From an uncultured Eubacteriales bacterium (GTDB lineage Bacteria; Bacillota_A; Clostridia; Christensenellales; Aristaeellaceae), in NCBI GenBank assembly GCA_902766515.1, contig CACXEB010000301.1:1-11074 (forward strand): a DNA stretch of 11,074 nt. Reading direction: 5' to 3'. Position numbers and translations under genes: made by a program. The notes under the pieces are model-generated. The model was not told the DNA's origin. It saw only the letters and a list, made by a program, of their open reading frames with translations, and ran no database searches. Positions 1 to 6,160 of the stretch are shown here, piece after piece. How positions within the stretch are numbered: the stretch's first letter is position 1; each line of letters opens with the position of its first letter.

Positions 1-443
1 CCCGTGACATTGGAGCAGTGATTGACGAACACGGCGGCGATATCATTGTCCAGCAGCGCTTCCATCCGGTCCGGATCCACGTATCCCCCTGCGTCGCAGG
101 GGATGATCCCGACGCTCCCCACCTCGTCCCGGAGGTTCATGAGGGGGCGCAGGACGCTGTTGTGCTCCGTCTGGGTCGCCAGGACGCGGCGGCGCTCCAG
201 CGGCAGGCCGCGGATCACCGCGTTGGCGGAATCCGTCGCCCCGGAGGAAAAAAAGACGCGCCTGAAATCAGCGATGCCCAGCAGCGTGCCCAGCCGCTCC
301 CGGCAGGTCTCCATCATGTCCGCCCCTTCGTCCGTCCCGCCGCGGTACTGTCCCGCCGGAACGGCAGAAAGGGCCGCCGCGTGCGCCTGCAGCACACGCG
401 GCGGCTTGGGCCAGGTGGATGCCGCCTGGTTCAGGTAGACCAT
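1..443 (-). CDS. Class V aminotransferase-fold PLP enzyme, cysteine desulfurase-like (N-terminal part)
   Basis: The gene starts at an ATG at 443 and runs off the left edge, so about 147 residues are visible. The N-terminus MVYLNQAASTWPKPP is the hallmark opening of SufS/IscS-type cysteine desulfurases (family form: xYLDNAATSWPKP). It is followed by a PLP-phosphate-loop segment FSSGATDSAN (about residues 65-74), the TEHNSV motif whose His stacks on PLP (about 92-97), and the start of the VFVNHCSNVTG strand that carries the PLP-binding region. Family members remove sulfur from cysteine, or carry out related PLP chemistry, in the cytoplasm. The PLP lysine and the sulfur-carrying cysteine lie outside the window, so desulfurase activity cannot be confirmed. 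The start codon lies two bases after the stop of the sugar isomerase gene, so the two are almost certainly cotranscribed and probably translationally coupled. Confidence 0.86.
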   Translation of the reverse strand, partial: MVYLNQAASTWPKPPRVLQAHAAALSAVPAGQYRGGTDEGADMMETCRERLGTLLGIADFRRVFFSSGATDSANAVIRGLPLERRRVLATQTEHNSVLRPLMNLRDEVGSVGIIPCDAGGYVDPDRMEALLDNDIAAVFVNHCSNVT

Positions 444-445
444 CC

Positions 446-1813
446 TCAGCCCTCCAGCACCTGGAAGCCCATCAGCCTGGCGATCCGTTTGATCATTTTC
501 CGATAATCGCCGAAGATCAGCACCTGGTGGTGGCCGAAGCCGGCCAGGTTGTGCATGAACTCCCGGGCGTCATCCATTTTGATATAGTAATAGGGACTGC
601 AGTACGTCTCCGCGAACTTGGAGCGCACGACCTCGCCGACCTTGACGCACATGGTGTCGCCCGCCGGATTGAAGCGGCCCAGGGTCACGGAATCGTCCTG
701 ATTCTGGGTGAAATCGATCTGCAGCTTGCCGCCGAAGCCCTGGCCCGTGAACGCCCAGAGGCTGTAGTCCAGCGGCTTGGTACCGTAGCCGTTCATGCAC
801 AGCGCGGGAACGGCGTGATGGAGGCACAGCAGCTCCTCGGCCTCGAAGCTCGGGTTGCCCATGAACGCAGGACGGTTGGCGGCGTACTGCATGACCAGCA
901 TGGCCATCAGGGCGTTCAGGTCCTCCTCGCAGGCGCTGGGGATGCCCTCGCCCTTCATCAGCGAATGGCATACGCAGGGGGTGAACTTGCGGGCCTGGGG
1001 GAGCTCCGAGGTGCACAGCTCGTGGCAGGCGGTGGAGAAGGCGTTGCACTGGTAGACGTCCATCATCTTCCGGGCGGCCAGGTAATACTTGATGTCATTG
1101 ATAAACCAGTCGGTGTTCACCTTCACGTCCTTCGCGCCGGCAATAATCCTGTCGGCGATCGGCCGGGCTTCCTCGTCCGTGACGGCGTCCATGTACGGCA
1201 TGATGGCGGTAAACGGCAGCTTGACCACCTCAAAGCCATACCTCTGCCGCAGGATCTCCGGATCGCGGATCAGGCTCTGGATGCCGAAGGTGGGCTGGCT
1301 GCCCGCGGTCAGTACCAGCGCCCGGGTATTGGCAACGGCCTTGCGCACCCACAGGGCGTGCGCGAGCTCGTTCAGGTCCTTCACGTCCATGCACACGTGG
1401 GCTTCCACGCCGATGGACCGGCAGTAGGCCGCGAAATCAATGCCCTCGTTGCCGTTCTGCATGATGACGATGGGCTTGCGGTAGCGCTCCAGCTTGGGGA
1501 TGCGCCAGTTCATGCACAGGAAGAAATCCACCTGGTCCATGTCCTGCTCAATCTGCGCGAAGACGTCGTCGCCCACGACGAATTTCTCGTCATAGCGCGC
1601 GTCAACGGGCGGCAGGAACCGGATCTCGTCCGTCACGTCCTCCAGTTTCTTTTTCGCGGCCTCGAAGGCGCCGTCCGCGGCGCGCTTTTCCGCCTCAGGG
1701 GTCATGTCCTCCGCGCGGCCCGCCCGGCAGGGGCCCTCCCAGAAATGGGAATGGGTCAGCCAGCCCATGATGGGCCGGACAACCAGCTTGATATCCATCG
1801 CTTTTGTTTTCAT
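446..1813 (-). CDS. L-fucose isomerase-like sugar isomerase
   Basis: A 455-residue cytoplasmic protein. I chose the ATG at 1813 (MKTKAMDIK) because GGGAGGAG sits about 7 bases upstream; the frame extends to an ATG at 1846 without a comparable site. The overall plan matches the FucI/AraA-like isomerase fold: an N-terminal Rossmann-like region with VDFFLCMNWRIPKLERYRKP (about 95-114), a central domain with LTAGSQPTFGIQ (168-179), and a C-terminal catalytic domain with GIPSACEED (290-298), RPAFMGNPSF (314-323), LHHAVPALC (331-339) and a final GFGHHQVLIFGD (425-436). These enzymes interconvert aldose and ketose sugars using a divalent metal held by Glu, Asp and His. E296 and the His residues fit, but the position where I expect the metal Asp reads Asn (N320), so activity or substrate may differ. 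The substrate is not determinable from sequence. It has its own promoter at 1885-1913 and is followed after two bases by the PLP enzyme gene. Confidence 0.75.
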   Translation of the reverse strand: MKTKAMDIKLVVRPIMGWLTHSHFWEGPCRAGRAEDMTPEAEKRAADGAFEAAKKKLEDVTDEIRFLPPVDARYDEKFVVGDDVFAQIEQDMDQVDFFLCMNWRIPKLERYRKPIVIMQNGNEGIDFAAYCRSIGVEAHVCMDVKDLNELAHALWVRKAVANTRALVLTAGSQPTFGIQSLIRDPEILRQRYGFEVVKLPFTAIMPYMDAVTDEEARPIADRIIAGAKDVKVNTDWFINDIKYYLAARKMMDVYQCNAFSTACHELCTSELPQARKFTPCVCHSLMKGEGIPSACEEDLNALMAMLVMQYAANRPAFMGNPSFEAEELLCLHHAVPALCMNGYGTKPLDYSLWAFTGQGFGGKLQIDFTQNQDDSVTLGRFNPAGDTMCVKVGEVVRSKFAETYCSPYYYIKMDDAREFMHNLAGFGHHQVLIFGDYRKMIKRIARLMGFQVLEG

Positions 1814-1846
1814 GTGCGTCTCCTCCCGCGTTCCTTTGCCGTTCAT

Positions 1847-1864
1847 CCGGTTGCCAAGGACCGG
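1847..1864 (-). other. Small hairpin in the leader of the isomerase mRNA
   Basis: A CCGGT/ACCGG inverted repeat (5 bp, extendable by one A-T pair to 6) with an 8-base loop lies in the untranslated leader, between the predicted transcription start near 1878 and the ribosome binding site. There is no T-tract after it, so it is not a terminator. A regulatory role is possible but unsupported beyond its position. Confidence 0.25.
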
Positions 1865-1884
1865 ACATTCCGTAATCAGAGAAA

Positions 1885-1913
1885 ATTATACCATATCCAT
1901 CATCCAAGGGCAA
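1885..1913 (-). promoter_or_regulatory. Promoter of the isomerase / PLP-enzyme operon
   Basis: On the minus strand TTGCCC (1913-1908), a 17-base spacer and TATAAT (1890-1885) form a sigma-A promoter. The -10 is preceded by TGG, an extended -10 motif, which compensates for the imperfect -35. The predicted start is near 1878, giving a leader of about 65 bases. It lies in the 119-base gap after the permease-kinase fusion gene, so the isomerase gene can be expressed independently of that gene. Confidence 0.65.
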
Positions 1914-1932
1914 TCTGTTTTTTCAGGACGCG

Positions 1933-3438
1933 TCAGCAGAGGAGCAGCAGCGCGGCGGTGATGATCACCGGCACGGTGACGGTGTCATACTCGCTGGGCG
2001 AAAAAAGCTCGGTGGCGGCGCCAAGGACCGCCGCGAGCCCTGCCGCGCAGAGCGCCCGGGGGAGCGCTGCCTTTTGGGCCAGCAGAAGCACCCCCAGCCC
2101 GCTCAGGAAGGAGACCAGCAGCATGGCCGCGCTGCCCTCCCAGGATTTCCTGCCGTCGGTCCACCGCGATTTCACCTTGTGCCTGCCGAAGGGGATGCCG
2201 ACCAGCGCCGCGGCCGCGTCGCCGGTGCCCCACATGAGGATCGCCGCTGCGGCCAGCTTCTGCTGGTCCAGCGCTCCCCAGGCGACCAACACGACGGCGG
2301 CCACGATGGAGAAGATCATGATCATGCTGCGCTTGATCTCGCCCGGGCTTTTCTGGACGAGCAGCCTTGCGTACCAGTGTTCCTTTTCACAGATGGTCAG
2401 CACGGGGTAGATCACCAGCGCGGCGACCGCGCACGCGAGCGCAGTCGCCTGCCAGCTTTGCGAGACCAGGATCATCAGGGCGGAAAAGGTGAAGGCGACG
2501 ATGTGCAGCAGCTTCCGGAAAACGAAAGAGGGCGTCCTGGTCAGGAAGCGGATGGGGACCAGGATGACGAGGGCGGGGATCACATAGGCCAGGAAGATCC
2601 CGAAGCAGGAAAGCGTCTGGACGAACAGCGGATACTGCGACAGGTACACCCAATAGTTCAGGATCAGCATCGCTGCGCCGAGCACGGTCAGCACTGCGCC
2701 GGTCACCAGGCCGACTGTACGGTTCTTGACCTGGTTGGCGAACCGTGCGGAGAACAGGCTTGCCGCCGTGGCGACAGCGATGCAGATCAGCATCACATCC
2801 CATTTTTCTACCACGATGGCCGGGTGGATCAGGATATGGCTGACGGAGGCGATCAGTGCGGTGAAAGTCATGATGAAGGTGCTGGTGCCGACGGCGGTCT
2901 TCAGCGGCATCCCGAGGAACACGGTGAACACGATCAGCATCATCATGCCGCCGCCCGTCCCCACGAAGCCCGTGCCGAAACCGATCGTCAGGCCCCAGAA
3001 CAGCGACCAGGCGACGGCCTTCCGGTCGAGCTTTCCGCCCTTCGCCGTCCGGTCCTTCGGGCTTGTATCCGGCTTGACCAGGAAGCGGATGCCGATGCAG
3101 AAGGTCAGGAACAGCGTGAAGCTGCCCAGCACGACGTTGCCGACGATGAAGGCGACATAGCTGCCCACCGTGCACATCGTAAGGATGCAGACCAGCATGA
3201 TCCGGCTGCGCTTCAGGTCGATATTCCGGTGCTTCGCGTAAGTATAAGCCGTGACCGCGGAGCCGAGGATGTCCGAGGCGAGGGCGATGGCCGTCGCCTG
3301 GTACGCGCCTGTTTCGCCCCGGAAGGACGGGCACAGGACGATCAGGACCGGCACCATGACCGTGGCCGCGGACAGCCCGGCAAGCCCCGTGCCGATGCCC
3401 GCGCCGAGCGCGGCGATCACATACCAGACATATTCCAT
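1933..3438 (-). CDS. TauE/SafE-family permease fused to a dolichol/phytol kinase-like membrane domain
   Basis: A 501-residue polytopic membrane protein. The ATG at 3438 is preceded by GAGGGG at about 9 bases; the frame runs open further upstream to 3627, but that part lies across the promoter and has no membrane character. Residues about 1-265 are a TauE/SafE (TSUP, formerly DUF81) permease with the two glycine-rich half-repeats GIGTGLAGLSAA (14-25) and GFGTGFVGTGGG (153-164) and the PLKTAVGTST motif (178-187); relatives export sulfite, sulfonates or other small anions. Residues about 275-501 match the CTP-dependent polyprenol/phytol kinase (dolichol kinase, SEC59/VTE5, CdsA-like) family: RKLLH (308-312), GTGDAAAALVGIPFG (404-418), KSWEGSAAML (431-440) and a C-terminal E-x(7)-D-TVTVP (477-490). 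No stop or clear internal ribosome site separates the halves. Such kinases phosphorylate isoprenoid alcohols. The joint function is unknown; the domain calls rest on motifs and would need a profile search. Confidence 0.8.
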   Translation of the reverse strand: MEYVWYVIAALGAGIGTGLAGLSAATVMVPVLIVLCPSFRGETGAYQATAIALASDILGSAVTAYTYAKHRNIDLKRSRIMLVCILTMCTVGSYVAFIVGNVVLGSFTLFLTFCIGIRFLVKPDTSPKDRTAKGGKLDRKAVAWSLFWGLTIGFGTGFVGTGGGMMMLIVFTVFLGMPLKTAVGTSTFIMTFTALIASVSHILIHPAIVVEKWDVMLICIAVATAASLFSARFANQVKNRTVGLVTGAVLTVLGAAMLILNYWVYLSQYPLFVQTLSCFGIFLAYVIPALVILVPIRFLTRTPSFVFRKLLHIVAFTFSALMILVSQSWQATALACAVAALVIYPVLTICEKEHWYARLLVQKSPGEIKRSMIMIFSIVAAVVLVAWGALDQQKLAAAAILMWGTGDAAAALVGIPFGRHKVKSRWTDGRKSWEGSAAMLLVSFLSGLGVLLLAQKAALPRALCAAGLAAVLGAATELFSPSEYDTVTVPVIITAALLLLC

Positions 3439-3453
3439 GGGCGCACCCCCCTC

Positions 3454-3482
3454 TTGACAGCATCCGATTGTACCAGTATAAT
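3454..3482 (+). promoter_or_regulatory. Consensus sigma-A promoter for the TetR-family regulator
   Basis: TTGACA (3454-3459), exactly 17 bases, then TATAAT (3477-3482): a perfect match to the sigma-A/sigma-70 consensus. The predicted start is near 3489, leaving a leader of about 100 bases before the regulator gene. The -10 box shares two bases with the -10 of the opposing promoter for the permease-kinase gene, so both cannot be occupied at once. Confidence 0.75.
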
Positions 3483-3509
3483 TATAAACAACAGATGTTG
3501 ATGAAACAA
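3481..3509 (-). promoter_or_regulatory. Promoter for the permease-kinase fusion gene
   Basis: On the minus strand TTGTTT (3509-3504), 17 bases, TATAAT (3486-3481). The predicted start is near 3474, giving a leader of about 35 bases that contains the gene's ribosome binding site. The spacer contains the palindrome at 3489-3500. Confidence 0.65.
3489..3500. promoter_or_regulatory. Candidate regulator operator: 12-bp palindrome
   Basis: CAACA-GA-TGTTG is a perfect inverted repeat around a two-base centre. It covers the predicted start point of the plus-strand promoter and the spacer of the minus-strand promoter, so a bound dimer would block both. Being next to a TetR-family gene, it is the best visible candidate for that regulator's binding site. 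It is short for a TetR operator and no second copy was found in the window. Confidence 0.4.
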
Positions 3510-3589
3510 CCGACAGATTTTTCCGGATGGAATGTTTGTCAACACCGGCGGGCGAAGTGTCGGGAATCTCCAAAGAAAGTGTGAAATCA

Positions 3590-4129
3590 ATGGAAAAGAA
3601 GGAAGACCGGCGGGTGGCGATGACCAAGCGGATGCTGAAGGACGCGCTGACCGGGATGTTGCGGGAGACGGATATCTACCATGTTTCCATCCGGGAACTC
3701 TGCCAGCGGGCGGACGTCAACCGCACGACCTTCTACAAGCATTACGGAAACCAGTTTGACCTGCTTGCCGACATGGAAAAGGACCTGCTGGATTTTCTTT
3801 CCGCCACCATCACGCAGCACGCGGCGAATCCGGTCAGGATCATCGAGGCCGCCTGCGAATACATGGAAAGCCATCTGGAATTCGGGCGCCTGATCATCAA
3901 CAACAACGTCGATCCGCTGTTTCCGCAGAAGCTCTTTTCGCTGGCGGCCGTCAGGGACGCGGCGCTTGAAAAATACGCCGGGCGTCAGGATGACGCCGCC
4001 ATGGAATACCTCTTCAACTACATCACCTACGGCGCGTACCGGGTGATCTGCGTCTGGCTGAACAAGGAGGACCGGGAACCCCCGGAGCAGGTGTCCCGGA
4101 TGCTGATCCGCCTGATCCAGATGGCATAA
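3590..4129 (+). CDS. TetR/AcrR-family transcriptional regulator
   Basis: A 179-residue cytoplasmic DNA-binding protein. The N-terminal part (about residues 8-62) is a TetR helix-turn-helix domain: RMLKDALTGML is the first helix, VSIRELCQRADVNRTTFYKHY (32-52) the helix-turn-helix with its characteristic TTFYKHY end, then the linker helix FDLLADME. The rest is a helical ligand-binding/dimer domain with no specific signature I recognise. I chose the ATG at 3590; the ribosome site is weak (AAAGAAAG about 10 bases upstream), and an in-frame GTG at 3581 or ATG at 3527 are alternatives. The gene is divergent from the permease-kinase gene with interlocked promoters, so it probably controls that gene and itself. 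The operon that starts 107 bases downstream has its own promoter and could also be a target. The effector is unknown. Confidence 0.9.
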   Translation: MEKKEDRRVAMTKRMLKDALTGMLRETDIYHVSIRELCQRADVNRTTFYKHYGNQFDLLADMEKDLLDFLSATITQHAANPVRIIEAACEYMESHLEFGRLIINNNVDPLFPQKLFSLAAVRDAALEKYAGRQDDAAMEYLFNYITYGAYRVICVWLNKEDREPPEQVSRMLIRLIQMA

Positions 4130-4157
4130 CAATACACGGAAAGTACATCCCGACCTG

Positions 4158-4186
4158 TTGACAGACGGGCACCGGAAACGTATATT
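4158..4186 (+). promoter_or_regulatory. Promoter of the aldo/keto reductase operon
   Basis: TTGACA (4158-4163), 17 bases, TATATT (4181-4186). The predicted start is near 4193, giving a leader of about 44 bases that includes the AAAGGAGG ribosome site. It lies in the 107 bases between the regulator stop and the reductase start, where no terminator is visible, so read-through from the regulator gene is also possible. Confidence 0.7.
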
Positions 4187-4236
4187 TTTCCCTGTGGAAC
4201 AAACATGAAGCGTACGAAAAAAAGGAGGAAGCGGAC

Positions 4237-5217
4237 ATGAATCAGCGCATCCTGGGCAAAACGGGCCGGGCGGTCAGCGAAATCGGCCTGGGTACCTGGC
4301 AGCTGGGCACCAGGTGGGGCGATCCCTTCAACCGGGAGGAAGCCTTCAGAATCCTGGAGGCTGCCGAAGGGGCCGGCATCACCTTCATCGATACCGCGGA
4401 CGTGTACAACGGCGGCAAAAGCGAGGAGACCATCGGGGAATATGTGACCGCCCATCCCGGTAAGTTTTTCATCACCACCAAGTGCGGGCGCAGGCTGAAT
4501 CCGCACACGGCAGAGATGTATACGCCGCAGGCGGTCGCGGGATTCATCGAGGGCAGCCTGGCCCGCCTGAAGCTCGAAAGGCTGGATATGGTGCTGCTCC
4601 ACTGCCCGCCGTCTTCCATCTATGCGCGGGATGATATTTTCGGGGAGCTGGACCGGCAGAAGCGGCTGGGCAGGATCGCGGATTACGGCGTGAGCGTTGA
4701 GAAGGTCAGCGAGGGCCTGCAGGCCATGGAATACGATATCGCCGCCATGGAAGTGATCTTCAACATGTTCCGCCTGAAGCCCCTGGACGAGCTGCTCCCG
4801 CGCGCGGCGGAGAACCATGTGGGCGTTATCGCCCGGGTGCCGCTGGCCAGCGGCCTGTTGACCGGGCGGTACACGAAGGAGACCGTTTTCGGCCCGAAGG
4901 ATCACCGCAGCTACAACCGGGACGGCGCGGCCTTCGACAAGGGGGAAACCTTCTCCGGCGTGCCCTACGACCTGGGCCTGGAGGCGGCGGAAGAACTGAA
5001 GCGCGTGTTCGGCACCGACCGGCTGGCGCCTATTGCCATCCGCTGGGTGCTGATGCATCCGGAGGTCAGCGTGGTCATTCCCGGCGCCAGCCGGGCCGCC
5101 CAGGTGCTGGACAACGTACAGGCCGCCGGGCTGCCGCCGCTGACGGAGGCGCAGATGCGGTCGGTGCGGCAGGTGTATGATCGATTCCTCCGCGATATCA
5201 TCCATCCGCAATGGTAA
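4237..5217 (+). CDS. Aldo/keto reductase
   Basis: A 326-residue cytoplasmic NAD(P)H-dependent oxidoreductase that would reduce aldehydes or ketones to alcohols (or the reverse). The start is well supported by AAAGGAGG about 9 bases before the ATG. It shows the full family pattern: the N-terminal LGKTGRAVSEIGLGTWQLG, the catalytic tetrad D52 and Y57 (in FIDTADVYNGG), K82 (in ITTKCG) and H122 (in VLLHCPP), and the C-terminal cofactor-binding IPGASRAAQVLDN (about 281-293). Length is normal for the (alpha/beta)8-barrel of this family. It is the first gene of an operon with a DMT exporter, a lipase and a flavodoxin. The substrate cannot be read from the sequence; the nearest relatives by pattern are the general stress/YhdN-like bacterial reductases. 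Confidence 0.93.
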   Translation: MNQRILGKTGRAVSEIGLGTWQLGTRWGDPFNREEAFRILEAAEGAGITFIDTADVYNGGKSEETIGEYVTAHPGKFFITTKCGRRLNPHTAEMYTPQAVAGFIEGSLARLKLERLDMVLLHCPPSSIYARDDIFGELDRQKRLGRIADYGVSVEKVSEGLQAMEYDIAAMEVIFNMFRLKPLDELLPRAAENHVGVIARVPLASGLLTGRYTKETVFGPKDHRSYNRDGAAFDKGETFSGVPYDLGLEAAEELKRVFGTDRLAPIAIRWVLMHPEVSVVIPGASRAAQVLDNVQAAGLPPLTEAQMRSVRQVYDRFLRDIIHPQW

Positions 5218-5266
5218 GCTGTCAAACGCGGGAAAACAAACCGGAAAGCAGGGCGCTGGCATCACC

Positions 5267-6160
5267 ATGAACAGGACAAACGACCGCAGATCGCTGGGCA
5301 TGTTCGTTGCCTCCATGCTGATTTTCGGTACCATCGGGGTTTTCCGGCGGTATATCCCGCTCCCTTCCGCCTTCCTGGCGTTTGCGCGGGGCATCCTGGG
5401 TGGGCTTTTCCTGCTGGCCTTGACCCGGCTGCGCGGGAAGCGCGCCGCCAGGCGCCTGCCGCCGCGCGTGACCCTGCGTCTCGTCGTGACGGGCGCCATG
5501 ATCGGCTTCAACTGGATGCTGCTCTTTGAGGCATACAACCATACGACGGTGGCCATCGCCACCCTGTGCTACTACATGCAGCCCACCATCGTGATCCTGC
5601 TGTCGCCCATCGTCTTCAGGGAGCGGCTGACGGTCAGGAAAGCGGTATGCGCCCTGGTTTCGATCGCCGGCATGGTGCTCATCTCCGGCGTCGTCGGCGG
5701 CGATCCATCGCAGGGCGGGGACCTGGCCGGGATCCTGCTGGGGCTTGGCGCGGCGGCCCTGTACGCGGGCGTCGTCATCACCAACAAGAAGACGGCGGGC
5801 GTGGACGCTGACCAGCGGACCGTCGTGCAGCTGCTCTCCGCCGGGGCCGTCATGGTGCCCTACCTGTTCCTGACGGGGGGATTCAGCGGGCTGACCTGGA
5901 CGCCGTCGGCCGTGATCCTGCTGCTGGTGGTCGGTATCGTGCACACCGGCGCGGCGTATGCCCTGTATTTCGGCAGCATGGAGGGCCTCCGCGTCCAGTC
6001 CATCGCGGTGCTCAGCTACATCGATCCGGTCTCCGCCCTGCTGTTTTCCGCGCTGCTGCTGCGGGAGCCGCTCAGTGGGCTGAATATCGTCGGAGCGGTC
6101 CTGATCATCGGCGCCGCCCTGGTGAGTGAACTGGAACGAAAGCGCGAACGCTATGGCTGA
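5267..6160 (+). CDS. EamA-domain DMT-superfamily transporter
   Basis: A 297-residue inner-membrane protein with about ten hydrophobic segments arranged as two EamA repeats (about 10-140 and 153-287). Each repeat ends with the typical signature: YMQPTIVILLSPIVFRERL (103-121) and YIDPVSALLFSALLLREPL (251-269). Family members export amino acids, metabolites or drugs in exchange for protons. The ATG at 5267 was chosen because it immediately precedes the charged MNRTNDRRS and first membrane helix; the ribosome site is weak (GGAAAG or CAGGGC further upstream). The gene follows the reductase after 49 bases and overlaps the lipase gene by 8 bases, so it is an operon member. The substrate is unknown. 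Confidence 0.9.
   Translation: MNRTNDRRSLGMFVASMLIFGTIGVFRRYIPLPSAFLAFARGILGGLFLLALTRLRGKRAARRLPPRVTLRLVVTGAMIGFNWMLLFEAYNHTTVAIATLCYYMQPTIVILLSPIVFRERLTVRKAVCALVSIAGMVLISGVVGGDPSQGGDLAGILLGLGAAALYAGVVITNKKTAGVDADQRTVVQLLSAGAVMVPYLFLTGGFSGLTWTPSAVILLLVVGIVHTGAAYALYFGSMEGLRVQSIAVLSYIDPVSALLFSALLLREPLSGLNIVGAVLIIGAALVSELERKRERYG

Noticed and set aside
419..2410. Long open plus-strand frame opposite the isomerase and permease-kinase genes
   Set aside because: It spans two well-supported minus-strand genes and the gap between them, has no family motifs, and is rich in His, Gly, Ala and Arg as expected of a mirror frame in GC-rich DNA. The same applies to open frames at 2074-3501 (+), 2387-3463 (-), 4027-5562 (-), 5222-5944 (-), 6105-6953 (-) and 9726-11003 (+).
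3527..3589. Longer N-terminus for the TetR-family regulator from an ATG at 3527
   Set aside because: No ribosome site precedes it, and the extra 21 residues carry no TetR features; the ATG at 3590 gives a normal N-terminus.
4155..4164. CTGT-TG-ACAG inverted repeat over the -35 box of the reductase promoter as a second regulator operator
   Set aside because: It consists mostly of the consensus -35 hexamer and does not match the palindrome at 3489-3500 beyond six bases, so chance is a sufficient explanation.
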